A stretch of 40,913 nt of DNA from an uncultured Bacilli bacterium (GTDB lineage: Bacteria > Bacillota_I > Bacilli_A > RF39 > UBA660), in NCBI GenBank assembly GCA_944372055.1, contig CALVYF010000008.1, positions 1 through 40,913 of the forward strand. Reading direction: 5' to 3'. How positions within the stretch are numbered: the stretch's first letter is position 1; every line of letters starts with the position of its first letter. The position numbers and the translations under genes are program-made. The notes under the pieces are model-generated. The model did no database searches. It had not been told where the DNA came from and saw only the letters and a list, made by a program, of their open reading frames with translations. Shown in pieces: positions 1 through 8,174 of this stretch.

Positions 1-9
1 AAACTCCTC

Positions 10-38
10 TTTTGTTATGTCGAAATATATGATATAAT
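10..38 (+). promoter_or_regulatory. Candidate ftsEX promoter
   Basis: The -10 box TATAAT lies at 33-38, with a weak -35-like TTTTGT at 10-15 (17-base spacing). Transcription would start near 45, just before the ribosome binding site GTGGAGG. The in-frame ATG at 37 sits inside the -10 box and cannot be the translation start. Confidence 0.55.
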
Positions 39-63
39 GAAATATACTAGAGTGGAGGTAAAT

Positions 64-762
64 ATGGACTTAATCAGATTAAAAAATGTAGAAAAAAAAT
101 ACAAAAATGGTGTAACAGCAATTTATGATTTAAATCTTGCTATTGAGAAGGGTTCTTTTACTTTCGTAATCGGTGGGTCTGGTAGTGGTAAGAGTACCTT
201 GATTAAAATGCTATATCGAGAAGAAAAACCTACAAAGGGGCAAATTATTGTAGGTGGATTAGATGTAGCAAAGCTTAGAAATACTAAGGTCTACAAACTT
301 AGAAGAAAATTAGGTATCGTATTCCAAGACTATCGCTTGTTACCAAAGTTAACGGTTTATGAAAATGTGGCATTTGCAATGGAAGTGATTGGTGCGACAA
401 AAGAAGCAACAAGAAAAAACGTGTTGCGCGCATTAGAAGAAGTTGGACTAAAGAATAAAGTCCATAACTATCCAGATCAATTATCAGGAGGAGAACAACA
501 ACGTGTAGCGATTGCTAGAGCTATTGTAAATAATCCCAAACTATTGCTATGCGATGAACCAACAGGTAACCTAGATCCCGAAAGAAGTATGGAGATTATG
601 AAAGTATTAGACGATATTAATAAAACAAGAGGAACAACAATCATTATGGCAACTCACGACAAAGAAATTGTAAATAGAATGAAAAAACAAGTTGTTACTC
701 TAAAAGACGGTCATTTGGTTAACTTTAAGAAGAAAGGAACATATGTAGATGAAAATATTTAG
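64..762 (+). CDS. ftsE: Cell division ATP-binding protein FtsE
   Basis: This is the ABC-type ATPase of the FtsEX complex, which drives a wall hydrolase across the membrane at the division site. The 232-aa product has every ABC motif: Walker A GGSGSGKST at residues 37-45, Q-loop Q88, signature LSGGEQQ at 140-146, Walker B LLLCDEP at 160-166 and switch His198. The length is normal for FtsE. I chose ATG 64, which follows GTGGAGG by a proper spacing, over the in-frame ATG 37, which lies in the promoter -10 box. It overlaps ftsX by 14 bases, indicating translational coupling. The role is known from the family and the identification is firm. Confidence 0.96.
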   Translation: MDLIRLKNVEKKYKNGVTAIYDLNLAIEKGSFTFVIGGSGSGKSTLIKMLYREEKPTKGQIIVGGLDVAKLRNTKVYKLRRKLGIVFQDYRLLPKLTVYENVAFAMEVIGATKEATRKNVLRALEEVGLKNKVHNYPDQLSGGEQQRVAIARAIVNNPKLLLCDEPTGNLDPERSMEIMKVLDDINKTRGTTIIMATHDKEIVNRMKKQVVTLKDGHLVNFKKKGTYVDENI

Positions 763-1654
763 AATGTTAGGTAGAAGTATCAGAGATGCCTTTAAAAGTG
801 TAATAAGAAACTTTAGCTTATCTTTAGCATCTATTTCTTGTATCACAATTACATTAATTATAGTAGCAATCGCAATTATGGCATCATTTAATGTTCAAAA
901 TTTTACCAAGGAAATAGAAAAAGATTTAACAATCGTAATATTCTTAAATAATGATGTCACAGAAGAAGATGTGACATCAGTAGAACAAAGATTAAGAAAA
1001 ATACCAAATGTCGATAAAAAAAGTATAACTTTCGAATCAAAACAAGAAGTAAAAGAAGATATGCAGAAAGAATCAGAAGTGTTTGATACCGTATTAGATG
1101 AATGGGATGACACAGAAAGCCCATTAAAAGATACTTTTCAGGTAAAGGTAAAGAATGTCGAGAATATATCAGCAACAGCAAAAAAAATAGAAAAAATTGA
1201 TCAAGTAAATACAGTACGATATGGTGAAGGAATGGTAGATAAAATGATAACCGCCTTTTCATCTATTGAAAAAGTAACATATGGAATAGTAATAGCCCTA
1301 GTAGTGGTAACTGTATTCTTAATCATAAATACTATCAAACTAACAATCTCAGCAAGACGTAGAGAGATTGGAATTATGCGTTTGGTAGGAGCAAGTAATT
1401 TTACAATAAAGACACCGTTTATTATAGAAGGAATGATTCTAGGGTTATTAGGATCAATAGTTCCAATTATTTTCACAACATATGGTTACTTAGCTTTCTA
1501 TAATCATTTTGATGGTTATTTATTTACTCAGCTAATTCAATTGATTAAGCCAGAACCTTTCATCTATTCTACAGCAGGAATTGTTATAATAATTGGAATC
1601 TTAGTTGGTATGGTTGGTAGTGCCGGTGCCGTAAGAAAGTATTTGAAAATATAA
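749..1654 (+). CDS. ftsX: Cell division permease-like protein FtsX
   Basis: FtsX is the membrane partner of FtsE. It transmits ATP hydrolysis to an extracellular peptidoglycan hydrolase. The 301-aa protein shows the family layout: one membrane segment near residues 24-46, an extracellular domain to about 170, then three membrane segments near 177-197, 222-247 and 273-294. A cytoplasmic coupling loop (ARRREIGIMRLVGAS) follows the second segment. Its start lies inside ftsE, preceded by AGAAAGGA, and its stop overlaps the next start in TAATG, so ftsE, ftsX and the hydrolase gene form one coupled operon. Confidence 0.95.
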   Translation: MKIFRMLGRSIRDAFKSVIRNFSLSLASISCITITLIIVAIAIMASFNVQNFTKEIEKDLTIVIFLNNDVTEEDVTSVEQRLRKIPNVDKKSITFESKQEVKEDMQKESEVFDTVLDEWDDTESPLKDTFQVKVKNVENISATAKKIEKIDQVNTVRYGEGMVDKMITAFSSIEKVTYGIVIALVVVTVFLIINTIKLTISARRREIGIMRLVGASNFTIKTPFIIEGMILGLLGSIVPIIFTTYGYLAFYNHFDGYLFTQLIQLIKPEPFIYSTAGIVIIIGILVGMVGSAGAVRKYLKI

Positions 1655-2874
1655 TGAAAAAATTAACTATAATTTTAACTAGTTGTCTAATTGTAGTCTC
1701 TATGTTAGCACTACCAATAGAAACAAGAGCTAAAACAATTAGCCAATTTGAAGCAGAAGCAGAAAAATTAACGAAAGAATTAGAAGAACAGAAAAGTAAG
1801 TTAGTTACAAACGAGAAAGAAATTAAAGAAATAAAAGCTAAAATTTCTGATATTGAAAACCAAATTACACAGACAGAAAATGACATTGTTTCTTTAGAAG
1901 AAGAAATAAATAAAAGTAATCAAGAAATTAAAGAAAAAAGTGAAGAAAGTAAAAAAATATTAGAATACTATCAAATCGCTAATGGAGAAAATGCATATCT
2001 TGAATATGCCTTTGGAGCAACCAGCATTACAGACATGATATATAGAATGTCTGTTGTTGAACAATTAACAGAATATAATGATAAAATAATGAAAGAATTA
2101 GAAGACTTGATAGAAAAAAATAAGCAACAACAAAAAGATTTGACGGCAAAAAAAGAATCTTTAAAAAAACTACAAGAAGAACTAAATTCAGAGAGTGAAA
2201 AGATAGCAGATGAAAATGCCAAAATTAGAGTTGGAATGCCTACTATTGAAGAACAAATAAAAGCTGCGAAAAGCAATGTACAGTATTATAAAAGCTTAGG
2301 ATGCGGTGCTAACGAAGATATTCAGGCCTGTCAGTATAGAATTCAGCAATCAAGTGGCGGAGGTGGTGGCTCCGTTCCAAGTGCAAATGGATTCCTTAGA
2401 CCAATGGAGTATGGATATATTACACAACGTTATGGTAATAATGGTCATTTAGGTATTGATTTAGGATCGGATAATAAGTCTATTACTATATATCCAATCG
2501 CTGCCGGACAATTATTCTTTGCAGGTTATGATAATGCAGGTGCTTATATTGTAATATTACGTCATAATATTGGAGGAAGATATGTCTATGCTACATACGC
2601 ACATATGAGAAGCTTTAGCTCTGCGGTGGCTCCATATGTCAATGGTAAAAGGGGAACAAGTGCAAGTATTAGTAATGGACCAATCATTTCTGCATATACA
2701 CCTATTGGAAATATGGGATCAACAGGAAATTCCTCAGGACCACATTTACATCTTGAAATGTCAACGTGTAGTTGGCATAAAGGTGGAGGATGTCTAAGTT
2801 ACAGTGCCTATACTTCTAGAGTATTTAATCCAGCAAATTATGTTACATTCCCATCAAGCTGGAATAATAGATAA
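1654..2874 (+). CDS. Secreted coiled-coil M23 (LytM) peptidase, likely FtsEX effector
   Basis: Probable extracellular peptidoglycan endopeptidase switched on by FtsEX. Residues 1-26 form a signal peptide (KK, hydrophobic core, then about TRA). Residues 30-215 are highly charged and predicted coiled coil, and a GGGGG linker (235-239) leads to a LytM domain at about 245-400. The zinc-site residues are intact: H265 and D269 (HLGID), H317 (YAHM) and HLH at 364-366. It may therefore be an active enzyme, unlike EnvC-type activators whose LytM domain is degenerate. B. subtilis CwlO (NlpC/P60) and pneumococcal PcsB (CHAP) play the same role with unrelated catalytic domains. The gene starts on the ftsX stop (TAATG). 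No exact gene name can be assigned. Confidence 0.88.
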   Translation: MKKLTIILTSCLIVVSMLALPIETRAKTISQFEAEAEKLTKELEEQKSKLVTNEKEIKEIKAKISDIENQITQTENDIVSLEEEINKSNQEIKEKSEESKKILEYYQIANGENAYLEYAFGATSITDMIYRMSVVEQLTEYNDKIMKELEDLIEKNKQQQKDLTAKKESLKKLQEELNSESEKIADENAKIRVGMPTIEEQIKAAKSNVQYYKSLGCGANEDIQACQYRIQQSSGGGGGSVPSANGFLRPMEYGYITQRYGNNGHLGIDLGSDNKSITIYPIAAGQLFFAGYDNAGAYIVILRHNIGGRYVYATYAHMRSFSSAVAPYVNGKRGTSASISNGPIISAYTPIGNMGSTGNSSGPHLHLEMSTCSWHKGGGCLSYSAYTSRVFNPANYVTFPSSWNNR

Positions 2875-2875
2875 T

Positions 2876-2903
2876 AAAAAGGTATATTACGATACCTTTT
2901 TTA
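2876..2903. terminator. Bidirectional terminator between converging genes
   Basis: A 10-bp perfect stem (AAAAAGGTAT at 2876-2885 with ATACCTTTTT at 2892-2901) encloses the loop ATTACG. It has a T-rich side on both strands, so it can end the ftsEX operon and the converging gene at 2913-3644. Confidence 0.85.
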
Positions 2904-2912
2904 TTTTATATT

Positions 2913-3644
2913 TTAATAATATCTATCTTCCATCTTTTTAGCATACTGTAAAACTCCTTCTCCTAAAGTATTAGAATGATTACTAATATTTTCAAAAAAA
3001 TGAATTGGAGTATAAGATGCTCTTAATTTGTCAATAACATAAGGTCTAACTAGCTCTAAGTTATAGGCAAGTAAATATTCTTCAATCATATCTTCAATTA
3101 AATGAGTAAACTCATGATGGTTAGATTGCCTGTGATAAGAAGAGAGAGTATAACTACTATCATCAAAAACGTATAATTTTTCATCACCATTTGCAACTCT
3201 ACCAAGCATAACGTTATAAGAATTCCAATCGTCAAGTAAAATGCCATTTTCATTAAAGATAGGAATCTTTTCTTCTATTTTTTGAAAATGTTCTAATGCT
3301 TTTTCTTTAGGAAGTTGAAAAACTGCTTCAGTAGTATTAGGAGAGGAAGCTTTTATATAGTCTCTAGCACATCCGATATAGTTTCCCTTACCGTCTCTTA
3401 CAAGATATTGACTTAATAAAATGGGACTGGTATAAGGAGACAATTGAATTAACTTTTCTAAGGTCTCTTCATCAGGAAAAAAGACCTCTTCACCACTTAA
3501 ACCAGACTCACTTAAATATAGTTTTACTGTTAATATACAATCATCACCATAAACTTTATAACATTTACCGCTGGCACCAGCATCTAAATAATCAGTTTTA
3601 GGATAAATAAAATACTCTTTACCATCGATATAAATAGGAACCAT
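2913..3644 (-). CDS. Atypical protein-kinase-like protein
   Basis: The 243-aa product is not a recognised named family but has the outline of a small kinase fold. It shows a glycine-rich loop AGASGKCYKV (22-31), a candidate ATP lysine K41 (TVKLY), a catalytic-loop-like LLDDWNSYNVML (137-148) that would place Asp138/139 and Asn144 where HRD...N normally lie, and FDD (160-162) in place of DFG. No membrane segment or secretion signal is visible. The start is ATG 3644, preceded by GAGGAGA. A longer in-frame extension to 3740 is hydrophobic only because it translates the promoter region, with a TATAAT box at 3673-3678. The target is unknown and the kinase assignment is an inference from motif order. 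Confidence 0.6.
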   Translation of the reverse strand: MVPIYIDGKEYFIYPKTDYLDAGASGKCYKVYGDDCILTVKLYLSESGLSGEEVFFPDEETLEKLIQLSPYTSPILLSQYLVRDGKGNYIGCARDYIKASSPNTTEAVFQLPKEKALEHFQKIEEKIPIFNENGILLDDWNSYNVMLGRVANGDEKLYVFDDSSYTLSSYHRQSNHHEFTHLIEDMIEEYLLAYNLELVRPYVIDKLRASYTPIHFFENISNHSNTLGEGVLQYAKKMEDRYY

Positions 3645-3672
3645 ACTATATCTCCTCGCTTTAAGGCTTATT

Positions 3673-3701
3673 ATTATACTATAAATATAAAGAAAATAAA
3701 A
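3673..3701 (-). promoter_or_regulatory. Candidate promoter of the kinase-like gene
   Basis: On the minus strand a perfect TATAAT (3673-3678) stands 17 bases from a weak TTTTAT (3696-3701). The expected transcript start lies about 20 bases before ATG 3644, which rules out the longer reading frame. Confidence 0.5.
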
Positions 3702-3812
3702 GATTGTAAATAAACAAATAAAAGAGTATGATAAAGTCAAAAGAAACTAGTGTGCTTAAAAACAAACAGAGATGTTTTATATAGATAAATTTTAAGTAAA
3801 GGACTATAGTTT

Positions 3813-6320
3813 ATGGAAAAGAAGAAATTAGGACAAAAAGAAATCGTAAAGCTATCAATTGAATTATTAGACAGAGTAGAAACAGTAGAAGAAATTGAAA
3901 ACATCTTAGGAGTAAAGATAACGAAAGAAACATTATCATTAATTGGTAAAGAATTAAATAACAGAAAAAGAAAAGCAACATCTGCAAAAAGGAAATATGC
4001 CGCAACAGGAAAAAGAGAATTAGTTGCTGAACAGAATGCTACGAATAAGAGACTAGAACTTACGTATCAAAAATTTCTTCAATTACGTAAGAAGGTATAT
4101 AACACAGTAACAGATACAAAAAGTCAAAAACAATTATTAATTGAAAATATCGAAGAAAGCAATTATTGGTTAGATAGAGAAACCAAGTTATTATTTGATA
4201 CATATCTAACTTCAAAAGTGCATAGAGACAGAATTGATCTATTAAGAGAATTAGCCTTTAGATATTTAGAGGATGTAGCAGAGCTATTAGATATAGAATT
4301 ATCTACAACGGAAAATATGCAAGAAATGGAAGCAGAGAAGAAAAATCCAACGAGAAAATACTTGATGCCTTGGTCTAAAACAATGCCTCCAACGAAAGAA
4401 ATGTATCAACCTTATGAAGAAAAACTAAAAGAAATCATCAATCGTGCAAATCGAAGTAAAACAATGATAAAACTTCTACAAGAACTAGAAGAAGTAGAAA
4501 GTATAGAATTATCAAAAGTAGATAGATTAGAAATAACTACAGAAGAATTATTAGAGAGTAGAGAATTCATAATACCAACAAATGAAATTGAAGAAAGATA
4601 TCAAAAATTTTTACAGGATATAGATAACGGAAAATACAACATATCTTTAATATCTAGCCTACAAAATGGACTACCAGAAGAAGTAAAAATACTATTAAAA
4701 GAAATGAAAACTCTACCAAGGTTTCAACTAGATGAAATGATAACATTAGCTAAACAGGTAATTAAAACCAAAAGAAATCAAATAGGAAAAAGTGATACAT
4801 CTGCTAAAGATACAGAAAAAAGATTCTTAAAACACTTAGAGACAGCAATTGAAGATATTAGACCTCTAATTTATATAGAAGATGAAGATACTAGGGCATA
4901 TTTTGATATTTTACAAGTTCTTTTAAATGATGATAGAAATTATGAATATATCAAGAAACTATTAGAAATTGGAGAGTTTAAAAATGCGAGACAAGCTATA
5001 AAAATAAAAGAAGGAAAAGGCAGAAAAAAAGTAAGGATTACTGAAAGAAAACATGTCACATTATATATTCTAGATCAATTTATTAAAAACTATAAACTAA
5101 AACTACTAAATCAAAAGAAAGATTATATAGAACCAAGTTATTATAAAGAAATATTAAAACAATTTATCAAACAAGGAGCAAGATTAACATCGAGAGAATT
5201 AATGGAATATAATCAAAGACTAGAAGAGTTTAGAGAATATATAAAAGGAAAAGGATATCAAAATACAAATCAAATATTACAAGATATTAATGAAATAAAT
5301 TATATTCATCCTATAACTAAAACTAAGAGTACGCCTAAATCTGAACAAAATAGAATAGATAAAGAACAAACCTATCAATATGCTTTAGACACAGGTGTTG
5401 CACAAAATAGGAATCGTAATTATCCTGAATTTATACCAAATGATACAGTTAAAACATTCCAAATGGAAGGCTTAGAGCCTTATGCATTTTCAATAGAGTA
5501 TCAAATGGATGGCAGTAGAAAAATAGGGGTTCATGTATTAGATACAACAAAAATTGTAAATGAGAATTCAGACTTTTTCAATGATATAAAAGAAGAATCT
5601 GAACAGCTTCCTAAATTAGATACTACAAGAATCTATCCTACATATTCTTTTCAAACAGGAATTGGTAACGATAATGAATTATATCACGGTGAAATTACTC
5701 CTGCGAATATCTTAATACAAAACTATTTCAGTGAAAGTGACCAAGAACAATATAGAAAATATCCTGAACTAAAAGAAATGGCCAATTGGCTTAGACTATT
5801 ACAAATAAATGCAGAAACAGAAAATAATGAGTATTTTCAAGGCAGTATGAAGGATTTAATTTCTAGTCATTTATCAAAAAAAATATCAAGTCGTTTAGAA
5901 GCAGGAAGAGTTCCCTTCATTTATAAGTCTGTATTACCAAATCAAGAAGAATTAATAGAAAGAAATCATAATAACACATGTGAGATATTATCAAAAATTC
6001 CTAAACCAACAGCCCATAGAATTTATGATATTTTAGATCAAAAGGAACCAACATCTACCTATTACATTCCTAATAAGACAGAATTAAGTAAAATAGAAAC
6101 AAATTCAATGACATTAGAAGGAACATATTTATTAGAAATACTACATAGAATACAAGAACAACGATATAATCCAGACGAAGCAGGAGAAGAGGTAAAAACA
6201 TTGTTACAAGAGTTAAACAGTAATCATGAATATGTACCATCTTGCTTAAGCAGTCATAATGATAAACAGGTTTATAGAATGGTAAAATCATATAAACAAC
6301 AACACAAAGGACAAAATTGA
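3813..6320 (+). CDS. 835-aa protein with degenerate RNase II/R-type (RNB) C-terminal domain
   Basis: Residues 1 to about 530 are charged, lysine/glutamate-rich and mainly helical, with no recognised domain. Residues 538-835 follow the order of an RNB exoribonuclease domain: SIEYQMDG then GVHVLD (572-577; family GVHIAD), VPFIYK (700-705; family VPFIYR), then QRYNP and a last helix ending VYRMVKSY (family HRLIRTY). The metal-binding aspartates of the family motif D-x5-D-x-DD are not visible in IPNDTVKTFQMEGLEPYAFS, and the SPIRRY RNA-binding motif is replaced by CLSSHNDKQ. It would therefore bind RNA or protein rather than cut RNA, if the relation holds. The start ATG follows AAAGGA by nine bases. 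The homology call is by eye only. Confidence 0.55.
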   Translation: MEKKKLGQKEIVKLSIELLDRVETVEEIENILGVKITKETLSLIGKELNNRKRKATSAKRKYAATGKRELVAEQNATNKRLELTYQKFLQLRKKVYNTVTDTKSQKQLLIENIEESNYWLDRETKLLFDTYLTSKVHRDRIDLLRELAFRYLEDVAELLDIELSTTENMQEMEAEKKNPTRKYLMPWSKTMPPTKEMYQPYEEKLKEIINRANRSKTMIKLLQELEEVESIELSKVDRLEITTEELLESREFIIPTNEIEERYQKFLQDIDNGKYNISLISSLQNGLPEEVKILLKEMKTLPRFQLDEMITLAKQVIKTKRNQIGKSDTSAKDTEKRFLKHLETAIEDIRPLIYIEDEDTRAYFDILQVLLNDDRNYEYIKKLLEIGEFKNARQAIKIKEGKGRKKVRITERKHVTLYILDQFIKNYKLKLLNQKKDYIEPSYYKEILKQFIKQGARLTSRELMEYNQRLEEFREYIKGKGYQNTNQILQDINEINYIHPITKTKSTPKSEQNRIDKEQTYQYALDTGVAQNRNRNYPEFIPNDTVKTFQMEGLEPYAFSIEYQMDGSRKIGVHVLDTTKIVNENSDFFNDIKEESEQLPKLDTTRIYPTYSFQTGIGNDNELYHGEITPANILIQNYFSESDQEQYRKYPELKEMANWLRLLQINAETENNEYFQGSMKDLISSHLSKKISSRLEAGRVPFIYKSVLPNQEELIERNHNNTCEILSKIPKPTAHRIYDILDQKEPTSTYYIPNKTELSKIETNSMTLEGTYLLEILHRIQEQRYNPDEAGEEVKTLLQELNSNHEYVPSCLSSHNDKQVYRMVKSYKQQHKGQN

Positions 6321-6335
6321 CAATTGTCCTTTTTA
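6306..6335 (+). terminator. Terminator of the RNB-like gene
   Basis: Nine-bp perfect stem AAAGGACAA (6306-6314) with TTGTCCTTT (6324-6332) and a short T run. Its left arm overlaps the last codons of the gene. Confidence 0.8.
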
Positions 6336-6357
6336 GTATATTTATATATTTTCTAAC

Positions 6358-6386
6358 TTGATAAAATAAGTATCAGCAGCTATACT
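6358..6386 (+). promoter_or_regulatory. Candidate promoter of the HAD gene
   Basis: TTGATA (6358-6363) and TATACT (6381-6386) are spaced by 17 bases, about 20 bases before the start of the broken HAD gene. Confidence 0.6.
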
Positions 6387-6406
6387 TTTGTTAGAAAGTG
6401 AAGATT

Positions 6407-7197
6407 ATGAAATATAAACTTATTGCAATGGATTTTGATGGGACCTTATTAACAGATGATAAAAAAGTAAGCCCTAAAACAGAAAAAGTATTACGAGAAT
6501 TAAAAAAAGAAGGTTACTATATCGTTGGAGCAACAGCTAGAACTTTAGATGGATTAAGGGATGTTGTACCAATTGATATGTTTAACTATATTATTATTAA
6601 CAATGGGGTTTCTATATATAATCCAGAGGAAGACACAGATGAATGGATGGGTTTTTTAAAACAACAAGAAGCAGAAAAAATTACGAAAGCGATAGAAGAA
6701 TGTGCTACTCAAATAGATATAATATCAGGAAACAAGTACTATATTTATAAACAAAAAAGAAAAGTAATCTACCATTCATAATCGATATCGATTCTGTTAG
6801 TGAAGTACATGAAAAAATTGCCAGAATGAATATTTTTCTAAAGCCAGGAGAAGAAGCAAGAAAGCATTATAAATGGATAAGTACTAACTTTCCGGATATT
6901 AATTGTTTTGTAATGCAGGACTCAAAAGACGACAGGCAATGGTTAATTATTAATCCACAAAATATAAATAAGTCACATACTTTAAAGCATCTAGGTGACA
7001 ATCTAGGAGTTTCTTCGGAGGAAATGATTTTCTTTGGAGACGGGCTAAATGATTTGGAGATAATCGAAAGTGTAGGTTTAGGTGTAGCCATGGGAAATGC
7101 TCTTCCCGAAGTAAAAGAACAAGCAAAAGCAATAACAACTTCTAATGAAGAAGATGGTATTGCAGAGTTTGTATTAACATTAAAGAAAAAAAGATAA
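6407..7197 (+). pseudogene. Cof-type HAD hydrolase split by one frameshift
   Basis: Two adjacent reading frames together give a normal-length (about 263 aa) Cof-like HAD phosphatase. The first part has motif I MDFDGTLLTDD and runs to a stop at 6781; the second has motif IV FFGDGLNDLEII. Reading one base earlier across the A tract at 6753-6763 restores continuous protein (KKKSNLPFIIDIDSV) into the second frame, so a single A is missing relative to the intact gene. Such enzymes dephosphorylate sugar phosphates or flavin intermediates. There is no other damage, which suggests a very recent mutation, a phase-variable tract or a sequencing error. ATG 6407 follows AAAGTG and gives the usual MKYKLIAMDFDGT start; an in-frame GTG at 6398 is less likely. 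Confidence 0.85.
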
Positions 7198-7219
7198 AGT
7201 AGCAACTTTACCTTTTTTT
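7187..7219. terminator. Bidirectional terminator
   Basis: The stem AAAAAGATAAAGT / ACTTTACCTTTTT around loop AGCA has one A-C mismatch on the plus strand that becomes a G-U pair on the minus strand. It has A and T runs on both sides and separates the HAD gene from the converging phosphoesterase gene. Confidence 0.75.
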
Positions 7220-8071
7220 TATAAAACTATACTGTCGAACTTCCCGGGGTTCTTTATCTTCTAAAGAATATCCTTTAAAAGTTAACTGCTTCTTCTCATC
7301 TTCTAAAATAGCAAAACCAGGCACTGCTAACCCATATGAATTTTTTTGTAGAGAAAAATCACTACAAGTAGTAACAGAAAGATGTTTTTGATTTTTATAA
7401 AAAGCATGTCCATGACCAGTTAGAGATAAAAAAGAATTCTCTTCCGATGGGATAAAATCATTAGTTAAAGTAGGATGATTTAAAGATAAAATAGAGTTCC
7501 CTAAAGTAACACAACACCGTCCTTCCCCAATAGAAAAAACATCATTTCTTTTTGCTGGAATATGTTCCCATAAATCCATACCAACATCTTCGAATCTTTT
7601 TTCATGATTACCATGTATTAAAAATGTAGTAAAGCCCTTAGGATAATGTGTTTCAAAATCAACTAATTGACTATAGCACTCAAAAACAGCACGATTAGGA
7701 TTATTTCTACTTTTATAATAAAAGCCATGAAATAAATCGCCAAGATTAAAGACTGTATAAATATCATTTTCAGCAAAAAAATCATAAGCACGATAAACAT
7801 AATCCCAATTCATTTGTGAATGACCAATATGAATATCTGAAACAATTCCAACTTTAGTATCAGTAAGTTGAAATAATGACTTTTTTTTCTGTAAAAGTTT
7901 TTTCAAATAAGTAGCTTGTAATAAAGAAAGATTAGAGTAAAGAGCAGACTCAATTAAACCAAGTAATTGTCCTTGTGTTAAATGATAATGTTCCATAAAA
8001 TCATCAAAATTAGCTAAGTTTACTTTTTTAGCAATTTGTAAATATTGTGTTTTATCCATTTGTTTCACCAT
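7208..8071 (-). CDS. Calcineurin-like metallophosphoesterase
   Basis: The 287-aa product has the full metallophosphoesterase motif series: SDIHIGH (D79, H81), NLGDLFHG (D112), IHGNHE (N155, H156), a histidine in LNHP and GHGH near residues 226-229. The family uses two metals to cleave phosphomonoesters or diesters; the substrate cannot be read from the sequence. Residues 1-70 before the first motif are an extra helical segment without a clear match. No signal peptide is seen, so it is probably cytoplasmic. ATG 8071 has AAGGA upstream but lies only nine bases after a TACAAT box, so ATG 8059, preceded by GGTGA, is a reasonable alternative. It stands alone between a terminator and the divergent GT8 gene. 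Confidence 0.85.
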   Translation of the reverse strand: MVKQMDKTQYLQIAKKVNLANFDDFMEHYHLTQGQLLGLIESALYSNLSLLQATYLKKLLQKKKSLFQLTDTKVGIVSDIHIGHSQMNWDYVYRAYDFFAENDIYTVFNLGDLFHGFYYKSRNNPNRAVFECYSQLVDFETHYPKGFTTFLIHGNHEKRFEDVGMDLWEHIPAKRNDVFSIGEGRCCVTLGNSILSLNHPTLTNDFIPSEENSFLSLTGHGHAFYKNQKHLSVTTCSDFSLQKNSYGLAVPGFAILEDEKKQLTFKGYSLEDKEPREVRQYSFIKKR

Positions 8072-8127
8072 CTTTTCCTTATTGTATCATTTATTTGTAG
8101 AAAAAATGTCGAAACATAGACATTTAG

Positions 8128-8159
8128 TTGACGAATTTTAAAAAATTAGTTAGTATAAT
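8128..8159 (+). promoter_or_regulatory. Candidate promoter of the GT8 gene
   Basis: TTGACG at 8128-8133 is followed by TAGTAT (17-base spacing) and an overlapping TATAAT at 8154-8159 (20-base spacing). The leader GCAGGTGA that follows is the same as the one in front of uvrA. Confidence 0.55.
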
Positions 8160-8174
8160 GTAGCAGGTGAACAT

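Noticed and set aside
6751-6766. Programmed -1 frameshift joining the two HAD halves
   Set aside because: The zero frame reads CAA AAA AGA, not the A AAA AAG slip pattern, and no downstream stimulatory stem was found; a lost base in the A tract is simpler.
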